The translations under genes were made by a program, and so were the position numbers. From assembly GCA_019359545.1 (NCBI GenBank), contig JAHHHB010000046.1, positions 1-50,209 on the forward strand: a DNA stretch of 50,209 nt, given 5' to 3'. The notes under the pieces were generated by a model, which was not told where the DNA came from, ran no database searches, and saw only the letters and a program-made list of their open reading frames with translations. Numbering within the stretch: the stretch's first letter is position 1; each line of letters starts with the position of its first letter. The stretch comes from Desmonostoc geniculatum HA4340-LM1. Lineage in GTDB: Bacteria > Cyanobacteriota > Cyanobacteriia > Cyanobacteriales > Nostocaceae. Shown piece after piece: positions 16,590-24,175 of this stretch.

Positions 16590-17936
16590 TTAAGCAACTC
16601 TACTTTCAGCATGGACACGCTTAAATAGTGGAGTTATCCGCCTTGGATGTACTACCAGACATCCCCTATCCCTTAGAATAGATTTAAGACAATCAAACCC
16701 TTCAGGATTACTTTTTCTGCCGATGTTAAATGCCGCATTTACATCGGCGTGAATTTTAAAACCATTTTTACTCAAATACCATGCGCGTTGCACACGTTTA
16801 CCGGAGAATGCGTGTCTTATCTTGTTGTTAGGTTGATAAGTTGGGATGATATCCCAATCAATAAAAGAAGCCTTGCTTGTGTAGCTTTCTTCTCCAACCT
16901 TGACGGTGATGCCGACTCGTTCTAATTTATAGGTCAGCATCTCGATAAATTTAGCATGGGGTATTTGAGTCAAGTTTTGGTTTGTACGCTTTCCTAAATT
17001 AAGATGTGTTTTCCATTGTTCGTTTTTACCGATTGAGACTTTCGTTACACCAAGAGATAGAAATTCATCTACAATCCTAAACGTGGACTGATGCAAATAT
17101 GAATCTACAAATTGATTACGATTACGAACGATATTTGCAATTCGCCTTGATTTACCTTTACCATTGGGAGCCACTCCCTTGCTTTGGTTCCCAAAGTTGT
17201 GGGAAGTGGCGTGCAGAAAACCTTGAAATAAGCCAATCTGCTTGTTGTAAAACTGATTTGCTGATTTTAATGGTTTCCCATTTACAATAATCGGCTGTAT
17301 TGATAGGTCGTTAAAAACAATCGTCGCTAGATTATCTAAACCAATGTCTATTGCCGCATTCAACCCAGGATTTAAGCTGCAAAATAAGTGTGATGTTTCT
17401 GGAATTTCAGAAACTACTTCGATAATAAAGCATCCGGTTTTTGGGACAATTCGCACTTCGCACAAATCATCAAACTTTAGTCCAGGTTTTACCGGAATCC
17501 TGATTGGAGACATTGATGGCACAATACAACCTTTCCTAAATTCCCTTTTACCAATTGCTTGATTATTGAATTTAACTAGGTTTTTATCGTCAACATAATT
17601 GGGTGGCTTTGGTCTACCCGTAAACTTACTTGGATCAAGTTTATAGGCAGATAATGCTTTGTAGTAAGCAATCCACGCATCTGCATTTTGCTTTAATACG
17701 AGTTGGGATACTTTTGCTGGCATTGCTTTGTAGTTCTCGTTTTGTTTGAATAAATTGTCTAAGCTAGCCTGTGTTTGAGTTCCCCAACCATAAAAAAATC
17801 CCTGACGCTGGGTGAACTGAGTAGAGTTGTAAAGCTGTCGGGAAATAGTGGTTATGTCACTGCAATAATCAAACCATTCATGTCCTTCTTTGATTATGTG
17901 CTTTTCTACTTGACGCATATTTATACTCTCGCACAT
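16590..17936 (-). CDS. tnpB: TnpB RNA-guided endonuclease of IS607-type element
   Basis: A 448-residue TnpB. RuvC motifs are intact: AAIDIGLDNLA (first Asp), VGEESYTSKASF (Glu) and KIHADVNAAFNIGRK (last Asp). The usual CxxC zinc-finger pairs between the last two motifs are not evident (IDWDIIPTYQPNNK-RHAFSGKR), as in some cyanobacterial TnpBs. TnpB uses a guide RNA from the element's end to cut donor sites and keep the element. The longest frame starts at MCESIN; MRQVEKH, 18 nt later, is an alternative. The guide-RNA region should lie at 16550-16600, just past its 3' end. Confidence 0.88.
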   Translation of the reverse strand: MCESINMRQVEKHIIKEGHEWFDYCSDITTISRQLYNSTQFTQRQGFFYGWGTQTQASLDNLFKQNENYKAMPAKVSQLVLKQNADAWIAYYKALSAYKLDPSKFTGRPKPPNYVDDKNLVKFNNQAIGKREFRKGCIVPSMSPIRIPVKPGLKFDDLCEVRIVPKTGCFIIEVVSEIPETSHLFCSLNPGLNAAIDIGLDNLATIVFNDLSIQPIIVNGKPLKSANQFYNKQIGLFQGFLHATSHNFGNQSKGVAPNGKGKSRRIANIVRNRNQFVDSYLHQSTFRIVDEFLSLGVTKVSIGKNEQWKTHLNLGKRTNQNLTQIPHAKFIEMLTYKLERVGITVKVGEESYTSKASFIDWDIIPTYQPNNKIRHAFSGKRVQRAWYLSKNGFKIHADVNAAFNIGRKSNPEGFDCLKSILRDRGCLVVHPRRITPLFKRVHAESRVA

Positions 17937-18016
17937 CGTAAGTATTGATCAACTTTGACAATGAAATTAGTATACCACTAAAGATATAACAAAATATGTT
18001 TGACTATAAAACTAAA

Positions 18017-18604
18017 TCAATCCGTGGGAGAATTTAATGCCTCTACAATTTTCTCTGTCTTACGTTTTGCCCTGCGCTGACCATATAATCGTGCTGCAAA
18101 GCTCGTAATTATCGCCACTAGATCTTGCATCAATTCATCACGCCCATTGTCGGCTAGATTAACAATCTCTAGATTTACGCCTAATCTTGTGAGTAAAATA
18201 TCCATGTAATGTGTACCAAATCTCCCTAATCTATCTTTATGTTCGACTAGCAAGATATCATAATCATCTTTGAGTAAAAGCTTCTCTAGCTTCTTGCGAT
18301 TGTCATTTAGACCGCTCCCTATTTCCTTGACAATATAGGCGATTTGGTATCCTTTGGCAGTTGCATATTCTGTTAATCCTATAGCTTGCCTATCCAAATT
18401 ATCTTTATTTTCAGCACTTGATACCCTGGCATAAATCGCAACTCTCCTGACACCCCCTGATATCTTTTTTGGGTCGTAATCAACAATTACCGTGCCTGTA
18501 GGCAGTTGCTCTGTTGGATATGGTATCTTACCTGCTTTGTAATGTCGCCAAGCTGTAAGGTACGAAATCCCCAAGGTTTTAGCATAATCAGACAATTTCA
18601 TCAA
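18017..18604 (-). CDS. tnpA: IS607-family serine recombinase transposase
   Basis: A 195-residue transposase. An N-terminal MerR-like helix-turn-helix (MKLSDYAKTLGISYLTAWRHYKAGKIP) is followed by a serine-recombinase domain with the catalytic Ser in YARVSS (near residue 62), LDRQ, and the KDRLGRFG block. This domain order is typical of IS607. It recombines DNA through a Ser-DNA intermediate without target duplication. Its reading frame appears complete and it precedes tnpB on the same strand. Confidence 0.92.
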   Translation of the reverse strand: MMKLSDYAKTLGISYLTAWRHYKAGKIPYPTEQLPTGTVIVDYDPKKISGGVRRVAIYARVSSAENKDNLDRQAIGLTEYATAKGYQIAYIVKEIGSGLNDNRKKLEKLLLKDDYDILLVEHKDRLGRFGTHYMDILLTRLGVNLEIVNLADNGRDELMQDLVAIITSFAARLYGQRRAKRKTEKIVEALNSPTD

Positions 18605-18660
18605 GAACCGGTTTTAGACTATATCTGACTATGCTAGACTATATTTTGTTGAAAGTTTTA

Positions 18661-19032
18661 TCATACTTTATAGTTACGAATATGTCCAAATGCCAAGGAT
18701 GTTGCTCCTAAGACTGTAGCAAGGCGCTCATACTCTTCACCCAGGACATCGTGTCCGAAAATTACGGTTGCGATCATCAGCGCCAACCCCAAGATACCAA
18801 AGCTCAGCACTATTCGGTCTTGATGGCAACGACAACCCTGTATAAGAGCTAACATACTTATCGGAAAGACAAACCATAGCAGAAGACAGTGAAAACTTTC
18901 GCTACCACTTGTCGTTGCCAATGCGGGAAGCATCACAACGACAAGTGGTAGGGATAGACAGTGAATTGCACAGGCGGTGGAAAGTGCGATCGCAGTCTTA
19001 TCCATCAACATCTGCATTCTTCCGCTAGGCAC
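18661..19032 (-). CDS. MerC-family metal transport membrane protein
   Basis: A 123-residue membrane protein with four hydrophobic segments (about 11-38, 44-63, 72-92, 98-116). Cysteine pairs sit in the first helix (CAIHC) and in the following loop (GCRCH), as in MerC mercury transporters. A GTG start is chosen because AAGGAG lies 7 nt upstream; three in-frame ATGs follow within 30 nt. It is downstream of the metal-sensing repressor on the same strand and probably in one transcript, so it would be induced by metal. The transported metal (Hg, Cd or another) is inferred, not shown. Confidence 0.8.
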   Translation of the reverse strand: MPSGRMQMLMDKTAIALSTACAIHCLSLPLVVVMLPALATTSGSESFHCLLLWFVFPISMLALIQGCRCHQDRIVLSFGILGLALMIATVIFGHDVLGEEYERLATVLGATSLAFGHIRNYKV

Positions 19033-19123
19033 AAGGATACTCCTTAATTCCTTAATATTGATTGTTTTTTTGGGCGAATTTTAAAGGCAATAGCTCGAAT
19101 TGTAGACCTTTTTGTGACCCTCG

Positions 19124-19462
19124 TTAATCGTAACGGTCGCACGTGTTTACACCTAAAGCCACATCAGCCAATATTTCATCTGCTAGGTCAAGAAGTTGAG
19201 CTATTCGTTGATCGCTAAGTTGATAGTAGACAAAACGTCCCTGCTGTTGACGGATAACTAAATCACAACAGCGCAGACATCCTAAATGATTAGAAACATT
19301 AGACTGAGTGAGTCCTGTGACCTCAACAATTTCGTTCACGGTTAACGATTGAGAACGCAATGCATTGAGAATAGACATCCGCGAGTGGTCAGAAAACCCG
19401 CGAAACAGTTTGACTTTCAACTGATCTGCTTGAGCTTTGGTAATTTTAGTTTTAGCGCTCAT
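19124..19462 (-). CDS. ArsR/SmtB-family metalloregulator, CmtR-like
   Basis: A 112-residue winged-helix repressor. The recognition helix SNVSNHLGCLRCCDLV carries C62, C65 and C66, and C108 lies four residues from the C-terminus. This layout matches mycobacterial CmtR, where two recognition-helix cysteines (spaced like C62 and C66) plus a C-terminal Cys bind Cd(II)/Pb(II); the SmtB alpha-5 zinc ligands are not seen. It should release DNA on metal binding and derepress itself, merC and the divergent metallothionein. I prefer the internal Met at MSAKTKI; a longer frame begins at 19489, directly against the operator palindrome and without a ribosome-binding site. Confidence 0.85.
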   Translation of the reverse strand: MSAKTKITKAQADQLKVKLFRGFSDHSRMSILNALRSQSLTVNEIVEVTGLTQSNVSNHLGCLRCCDLVIRQQQGRFVYYQLSDQRIAQLLDLADEILADVALGVNTCDRYD

Positions 19463-19490
19463 TAATGTTCCGAAAAGGTTTATTATCATT

Positions 19491-19514
19491 ACATATCAGT
19501 CAATACTGATATGT
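19491..19514. promoter_or_regulatory. operator palindrome between repressor and metallothionein genes
   Basis: A perfect 10-4-10 inverted repeat, ACATATCAGT-CAAT-ACTGATATGT, lies in the 132-bp divergent promoter region. Its position and form fit the binding site of an ArsR/SmtB-family dimer controlling both directions. Confidence 0.75.
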
Positions 19515-19594
19515 AGTTATTGTGACGCTAGGGGAGCGATCGCTACCCCTACCACTCAACTAAACGATTTTACGAAAAAACAGAGGCTAAAGCT

Positions 19595-19768
19595 ATGTCT
19601 AACGTAACTCAGATGAAATGCGCCTGTGGAACTTGCTTATGTGTAGTTTCCATTGAGGACGCCATTATCAAGGATGATAAACCTTATTGTTGTGAAGCTT
19701 GTGCTAATGGCCATCTCAATGGTGAAGTCTGTACTCAGTGTCAATCCGTTTGTGGCTGTGCTTCATAA
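19595..19768 (+). CDS. smtA: bacterial metallothionein (SmtA type)
   Basis: A 57-residue cysteine-rich protein beginning MSNVTQMKCACGTCLCVV. Eleven cysteines are present (9, 11, 14, 16, 32, 33, 36, 46, 49, 53, 55) with His at 40, arranged as CxCxxCxC, YCCEAC and CxxCxxxCxC, matching cyanobacterial metallothioneins that bind Zn and Cd in a zinc-finger-like fold. It is divergent from the CmtR-like repressor across the operator at 19491-19514. AGAGG lies about 10 nt before the ATG. It is too short for many gene callers. Confidence 0.93.
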   Translation: MSNVTQMKCACGTCLCVVSIEDAIIKDDKPYCCEACANGHLNGEVCTQCQSVCGCAS

Positions 19769-20056
19769 AACTTGAAGACCCCCTGTCCGTAAATCAAGTA
19801 AAATATAGTACTTTCGTGAAATTGACTGTGAAAGTAGCTAGTGGTGGTGTATTCAACTGCTTTGGGAAAAACCTGAAACAGTTTTTTTTTGGCTCAGATA
19901 TTGCATCGAATATGGAATATCTTCTTTGAGTCACATTCACCGGATTCATTTTTTACAAAATAATAAGCAGAAAGACCATCGACTTCTAGGCGTGGGATGA
20001 ATGCCCAATTTAGGTAAAGTGTAGAATGACTTCAAAAGTTTTACTTTAATCACCTA

Positions 20057-20881
20057 ATGACAAATAGTGAAATTCACCTGATTACCAGGGAACGTCCCAG
20101 TCCAACTCCAGAAATATTAACAGCCCTGAAAGCGGGACTCCCTCTAGAAAAAGTAGATTTGCACGAATTCAATCTGCGGGGAGTTGATTTAAGACAAGCT
20201 AACTTGAGTCAAGCCAAGCTACTAGGAGCCGACCTCAGTGAGATGGTCTTGAGTGATGCAAATCTGAGTAAAGCCGACTTGCGAGGTGCTAACCTGCGGG
20301 GAGCCGATTTGAGTGGAGCGAATTTGCAGGGAGCTTATTTAAACCGTGCTGACCTCCAACAAGCGAATCTTAGTGGTGCCAATTTGGAGGGAGCTAAACT
20401 CCAAGTAGCGCGTTACGATACACAGACAAAATGGCCTGAAGGATATAACTACAAAGCTTCGGGAGCAGTGGGGCCAGGTGCTAATCTCAATGCAGCTTAT
20501 CTCAATACAGCTTTTTTACGCGATGCAGATTTGCAAGGGGCTAATCTGCGGGGAGCCTACCTCAGCGGCGCTGACTTGACTGGAGCCAATTTACAAGGCG
20601 CAGCTTTAAGCGGTGCTGACTTGAGTAAAGCTTATTTGACAGGGGCTTGCTTACGGAATGCTCGATTAACTGGAGCCGATTTGCGGGATACAGATTTGCG
20701 AGCAACTGACCTTAGTAACGCAGAAATGGAATATCTTCAAAGTATAGCAGGGGCAGATTTTACTCTTGCCCAAGGACTGACAGAAGCAACTAAAGCCATG
20801 CTTCACAGCCGTCCTGCATCAGAACTTGATGTTTGGAACGCCTACACCCGCAACACAACTCGTGAAAGTTTAAGTGGTTGA
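20057..20881 (+). CDS. pentapeptide-repeat protein
   Basis: A 274-residue protein built largely of A(D/N)Lxx pentapeptide repeats that fold into a right-handed quadrilateral beta helix. Two repeat blocks are seen: residues about 42-118 (e.g. ADLRGANLRGADLSGANL) and 145-225 (ADLQGANLRGAYLSGADL). They are separated by a non-repeat insert (VARYDTQTKWPEGYNYKASG) that is common in cyanobacterial members. No signal peptide or membrane segment is present. Function is unknown for most such proteins; protein binding is likely. It stands alone. Confidence 0.88.
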   Translation: MTNSEIHLITRERPSPTPEILTALKAGLPLEKVDLHEFNLRGVDLRQANLSQAKLLGADLSEMVLSDANLSKADLRGANLRGADLSGANLQGAYLNRADLQQANLSGANLEGAKLQVARYDTQTKWPEGYNYKASGAVGPGANLNAAYLNTAFLRDADLQGANLRGAYLSGADLTGANLQGAALSGADLSKAYLTGACLRNARLTGADLRDTDLRATDLSNAEMEYLQSIAGADFTLAQGLTEATKAMLHSRPASELDVWNAYTRNTTRESLSG

Positions 20882-21567
20882 CAAGGAGTTAGGAGTTATA
20901 CGAATTTGCACTTATATGATGTCCGCTAAACCACCCATTAATAACCAGTTTGTAGTCGGGACTTCAGTCCCAAAAACCAGGACTAAAGTCCTGACTACGA
21001 GCAAATATTTTTTGTTCAGTTTGATTAACCAGACATTATATCATAAGTGTAATTGAGAAATTTCGTCGTTGCAGAGAAAGCGGGATGATTTTGGTGCTTT
21101 TGTAGGATGGGTATCTTGCGGGTTCTTTATATTTCCAGACACATTACCAAAAATTCAATACGGTTTAGTTAAGGGCTACTGGTACAAAATTTTGGGTTTT
21201 CGAGACGCGATAAATCGCCGTCTCTACAAGTGCTTTGGTCTTATCTGAACTGTATTTGCCCATAATTTATGCAACGCCGAAGTTTCTATTCTGCACTCCC
21301 TACTTTCCCAAACTTATAGCGTTTCTCGACCTAGTGATATGTCCGGTTAATAGTTATGATTCCCACAGCCATTGCACCCCTCCCCTTGGTAAGAGGAGGG
21401 GAGCCAAAGCTGCGCTTTTGCTCTTTGGGGTTCTTCGGATTTAGTAAGTAATCAAGCGGACATGATATGAGGTACACCTGTAAGGGCACGGCAGTGCCGT
21501 GCCCTGAGACTTGGTTTATGATTTTATACCAATTCTGAATGCGAAGCGCTATATATTTTGAGTTGTT
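20882..21567. repeat. 686-bp gene-free stretch rich in dispersed repeats
   Basis: It contains an inverted pair GTAGTCGGGACTTCAGTCCC / GGACTAAAGTCCTGACTAC (20953-20999), a GTAGAGACGC-family palindrome (21202-21227), the palindrome GGGCACGGCAGTGCCGTGCCC's core GGCACGGCAGTGCCGTGCC (21484-21504), and three copies of a GCGGACATGATATGA-like motif (20914, 21335, 21456). No credible gene was seen. Confidence 0.7.
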
Positions 21568-21819
21568 TCATAAAGCTTGCCACTTCTGTTTGAGAAGCGC
21601 TAAAAATGTAGCGTATCCTTCGGAAAAACCGGGCGGATCAGGTAGAAAATATTGTGGAAATTCTTTATACGATCGCCAAGGTTCCGAAGCATGATGCCGC
21701 AAGTATAAGGCACATTCTGAGGAACCTGGTAGTCGCCAGGTCATTTGACCAGTTGGTATATCAGTCACAAATGTCTCCCGAACTCGAAAAAGTTGATATT
21801 TTATTCTAGATTTTGGCAA
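21568..21819 (-). CDS. small hypothetical protein
   Basis: An 83-residue frame with protein-like composition (TFVTDIPTGQMTWRLPG, DPPGFSEGYATFLALLKQKW). I do not recognise the family. It needs a TTG start because an in-frame TGA lies 21 nt upstream and there is no ATG. No membrane segment is present. It lies 90 bp downstream of the HEAT-repeat gene on the same strand but beyond its stop, so it could be co-transcribed with it. It may be a real small gene or a remnant. Confidence 0.4.
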   Translation of the reverse strand: MPKSRIKYQLFRVRETFVTDIPTGQMTWRLPGSSECALYLRHHASEPWRSYKEFPQYFLPDPPGFSEGYATFLALLKQKWQAL

Positions 21820-21909
21820 ATTACCCGGATATTTTGCTCAAATTTCAGGTGAAATCAAGTGTTGGCTGTAGCTCAGTTAAGTCTTATGACCCTGAATAAG
21901 CTCACTTCG

Positions 21910-22572
21910 CTATTGTGGCAACAAGTCTTCTAAAGCAGCTCCCACAACTCGGTGATCCGGATCTTGTCTGAGTTGCTTCAGGGCTTCTTTTGCCTGCGGC
22001 CGATCGAATCGTTTGAGGGCATAGGCAACTCGGACGCGCATCCGCCAAGATTCACTATTCACCAAGCTTAGTATTTGAGATAATGCCGCAGCATTTTGGC
22101 CAGAATCAGCCAGTAAGCCAAGTATATCAACAGATGATTCCTGAACTGTGAAATCTTCGTCTTTTAAACCATGAACGCAGATATCAAATAATTCTTCAGG
22201 ACAATCCATTTCCGCCATCGCTGCTAAAATACTGCGCCGCACTAACCAGTGGTCATCCTGATAAAATGTCAGAACTAGATGAGAAACTGCGACTCTACCA
22301 AATAGCGATAAAGAATTTGCCGCCTCAGCTCGCACATTGGGGGTATCGTCAAATTTCATAATTTGCATCAAAGCAGCAAAAGATTCTGCTGATTGTTGGT
22401 TACCCAAACCCCTTGCTACAAAGGAACGCACCAAAAATTCTGAGTCACGCAGTTTACTAGTTAGCAGAGGAACTGCAACTTCTGATTCATAATCCTTGAG
22501 TGCGGCGATCGCTTTCAAACGATACTGAAAATCTGGATTCTCCAGTTCAGCTTTAATTTTATTGATTTCCAT
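21910..22572 (-). CDS. HEAT-repeat protein, NblB / bilin-lyase-like
   Basis: A 220-residue all-helical protein of five to six HEAT repeats of the PBS-lyase type (RLKAIAALKDYESEVAVPLL, LVRSFVARGLGN, VRAEAANSLSLFG, WLVRRSILAAMAEM, MRVRVAYALKRF). Size and repeat pattern match NblB, which is needed for phycobilisome breakdown during starvation, but the family also contains bilin lyases of CpcE type. It is divergent from an orphan phycobiliprotein-like gene, which supports a phycobilisome-related job. Handling or dismantling of chromophorylated subunits is inferred. Confidence 0.7.
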   Translation of the reverse strand: MEINKIKAELENPDFQYRLKAIAALKDYESEVAVPLLTSKLRDSEFLVRSFVARGLGNQQSAESFAALMQIMKFDDTPNVRAEAANSLSLFGRVAVSHLVLTFYQDDHWLVRRSILAAMAEMDCPEELFDICVHGLKDEDFTVQESSVDILGLLADSGQNAAALSQILSLVNSESWRMRVRVAYALKRFDRPQAKEALKQLRQDPDHRVVGAALEDLLPQ

Positions 22573-22650
22573 AGGTGTATTTATTAGGGTTATTCTTTAC
22601 TTTATTTTACAAATGCCAAAAAATAGCGATCGCATTTGGGAAGATTACTA

Positions 22651-22797
22651 GGGAATGGGGCATTGGGCATTGGGAGTGAGGAGTGAGGAGTTAAGAGTTA
22701 AGAGTTATTCTCCCCATCTCCCTCATCTCCCCCATCCCCCTGATCTCCCTCATCTCCCCCATGCCCCATACCCCATGCCCCAGCCCCATGCTCAAAA
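22651..22797. repeat. heptanucleotide repeat tracts in a divergent promoter region
   Basis: GGGCATT, GTGAGGA, AGAGTTA and CTCCCTCAT-type units occupy most of the 228 bp between the HEAT-repeat gene and the phycobiliprotein-like gene. A HIP1 octamer lies nearer the former. Confidence 0.7.
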
Positions 22798-22800
22798 CGT

Positions 22801-23382
22801 ATGACTCAATTAACCGAAACTGTCAAGCAATTAATAGCCAAAGCCAGAATTGTCAGCTTTGCACAGTGGGAACAGTCCCATCCTGAAGCAGCGATCGCTA
22901 TATTTCAAGCTGCGGATGATAATCTCCGCTATCTCAGCGACGAAGACTTACTACAGATCAAAACTTTAGCACCCAATTATTCTGCCTTGATTCCTGTCGC
23001 TGAGTTATTACGCGATCGTGCAGGGGAAATCGTTGATGAAGCAAGAGTTCAGGTTTTGCTGACTTATCCTCAAATTATCGAGCCTGGAGGAGGTCTTTAT
23101 CCCCCTGAACGCGCCCAAGCTTGCTGGCGGGATTTTTGGCATTTTCTCCGCTGCATTACTTACGGTATCGCAGGTTCCCATACTGAATATACCAGTCCCA
23201 GCGGATTGCACTATATGAATTTGCTTTATCAGGAATTACAAGTTCCTTTAGATGCAATGGTTTTGGGGTTAAAAAGTATCAAAGCTGCTAGTTTGAAACG
23301 TTGGCAAACCAATGACCAAGAAACTCTTGCTCCTTATTTTGACCATTTAATCACTCAACTAGCTACTTTCCAAATCCAGTAG
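22801..23382 (+). CDS. divergent orphan phycobiliprotein-like protein
   Basis: A 193-residue globin-like phycobiliprotein relative. The chromophore-helix signature is kept: QACWRDFWHFLRCITYGIAG aligns with [18 protein letters not shown] of CpcB, so C108 sits at the bilin-Cys position and R110/D111 at the bilin-carboxylate and ring-nitrogen contacts. The rest is diverged, and no second beta-type bilin Cys is seen. There is no partner subunit next to it. It could be a minor phycobilisome component, an assembly or degradation factor or a bilin sensor. The divergent NblB-like gene strengthens the phycobilisome link. Confidence 0.75.
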   Translation: MTQLTETVKQLIAKARIVSFAQWEQSHPEAAIAIFQAADDNLRYLSDEDLLQIKTLAPNYSALIPVAELLRDRAGEIVDEARVQVLLTYPQIIEPGGGLYPPERAQACWRDFWHFLRCITYGIAGSHTEYTSPSGLHYMNLLYQELQVPLDAMVLGLKSIKAASLKRWQTNDQETLAPYFDHLITQLATFQIQ

Positions 23383-24160
23383 TACTGAAAACTTATACTA
23401 TTTTGGATTTTGGGTAACGATTCAAAATTCAGAATTCAGAATTCAGAATTCAGAATTCAGACACGCTACTACAAATACTTAATTTTGTTCAAAAATCAAA
23501 CCGGATTCCCATATCATGTCCCGGCAATTACAGCGTTTTTCATCTATTTGAACCATAATCCCCAGTAGGGGCGCACAGCACTTAAATATCAGTAAAATAG
23601 TTCATTTTCTCGGCACGCTGGTAACAAAATAACTAATTTTTCATTGCTAGAACCCTTGATTTTTAAAGCTCTTTGGGGAATGAAACAGCCCTGCTTGGAA
23701 AAGGGGGGAAAAAGAAATCTAGTTCCCTCCCCAATACATCGGGGAGGGTTAGGGTGGGGTGATGCGGTGAGTAACCGTAAGTGAATGAACTCAATATCAC
23801 GTCTTCACAAGGGCTTCACGTTAAGTTGACACCTATGCACAGATGTGCGCCCCTACAACGTGGTCTATTTACCTAAAAATTGCTGTAAGCATAATACCTG
23901 GAACCCCAAAGAAGTAAAGCTGTGCTTGAGCTAACCTCCCCGATATCACGGGGTAGGTTCGGGTAATTTGGCGGACACGATATCATAACCAATTCGGAGT
24001 TGGGCGATCGCCAAAAGCCAACGCTCAGACTTTCGACAAAATTTCAAATCCAAAATTGTATTAGCCTACTGATTTTTACCCACAGTTTTAGCATTCAGTA
24101 ATAATTCTAAGTTTTTTTTTGACAAGTCATTATTGTTGAGTTATTCTAAAAACTGTATAG
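23383..24160. repeat. gene-free stretch with tandem and dispersed repeats
   Basis: It contains a tandem AGAATTC array (23426-23462), two GCGGACATGATAT-like motifs (23510, 23971), and a roughly 290-bp block bounded by GTAGGGGCGCACA at 23567 and its inverse TGTGCGCCCCTAC at 23844. Inside that block is AATGAAACAGCCCTG plus CTCCCCAATACATCG, which recurs inside the mobile element at 28.9-29.1 kb. No gene was seen. Confidence 0.65.
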
Positions 24161-24175
24161 GTGTCTTCGGTAAAA

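Larger units (their letters stand above)
16550..18650 (-). mobile_element. complete IS607-type insertion sequence
   Basis: It holds a serine-recombinase transposase (tnpA) and a full tnpB on one strand, 80 bp apart. Both ends carry short repeats of GACTATAT: TATAGTC at 16554-16560 and 16563-16570, and GACTATAT or GACTAT at 18618, 18628 and 18638. IS607 elements lack terminal inverted repeats and make no long target duplication, so the exact edges are estimates. It lies between the pigment island and the metal-resistance genes. Confidence 0.8.

Noticed and set aside
19738..19929. 63-residue frame after the metallothionein
   Set aside because: It overlaps the metallothionein 3' end in another frame and reads through AT-rich, low-quality sequence.
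21859..21910. GGCTGTAGCTCAGTTAAG, resembling a tRNA D-arm
   Set aside because: No T-arm GGTTCGA or 7-bp acceptor pairing follows within 90 bp, so it is not a tRNA gene.
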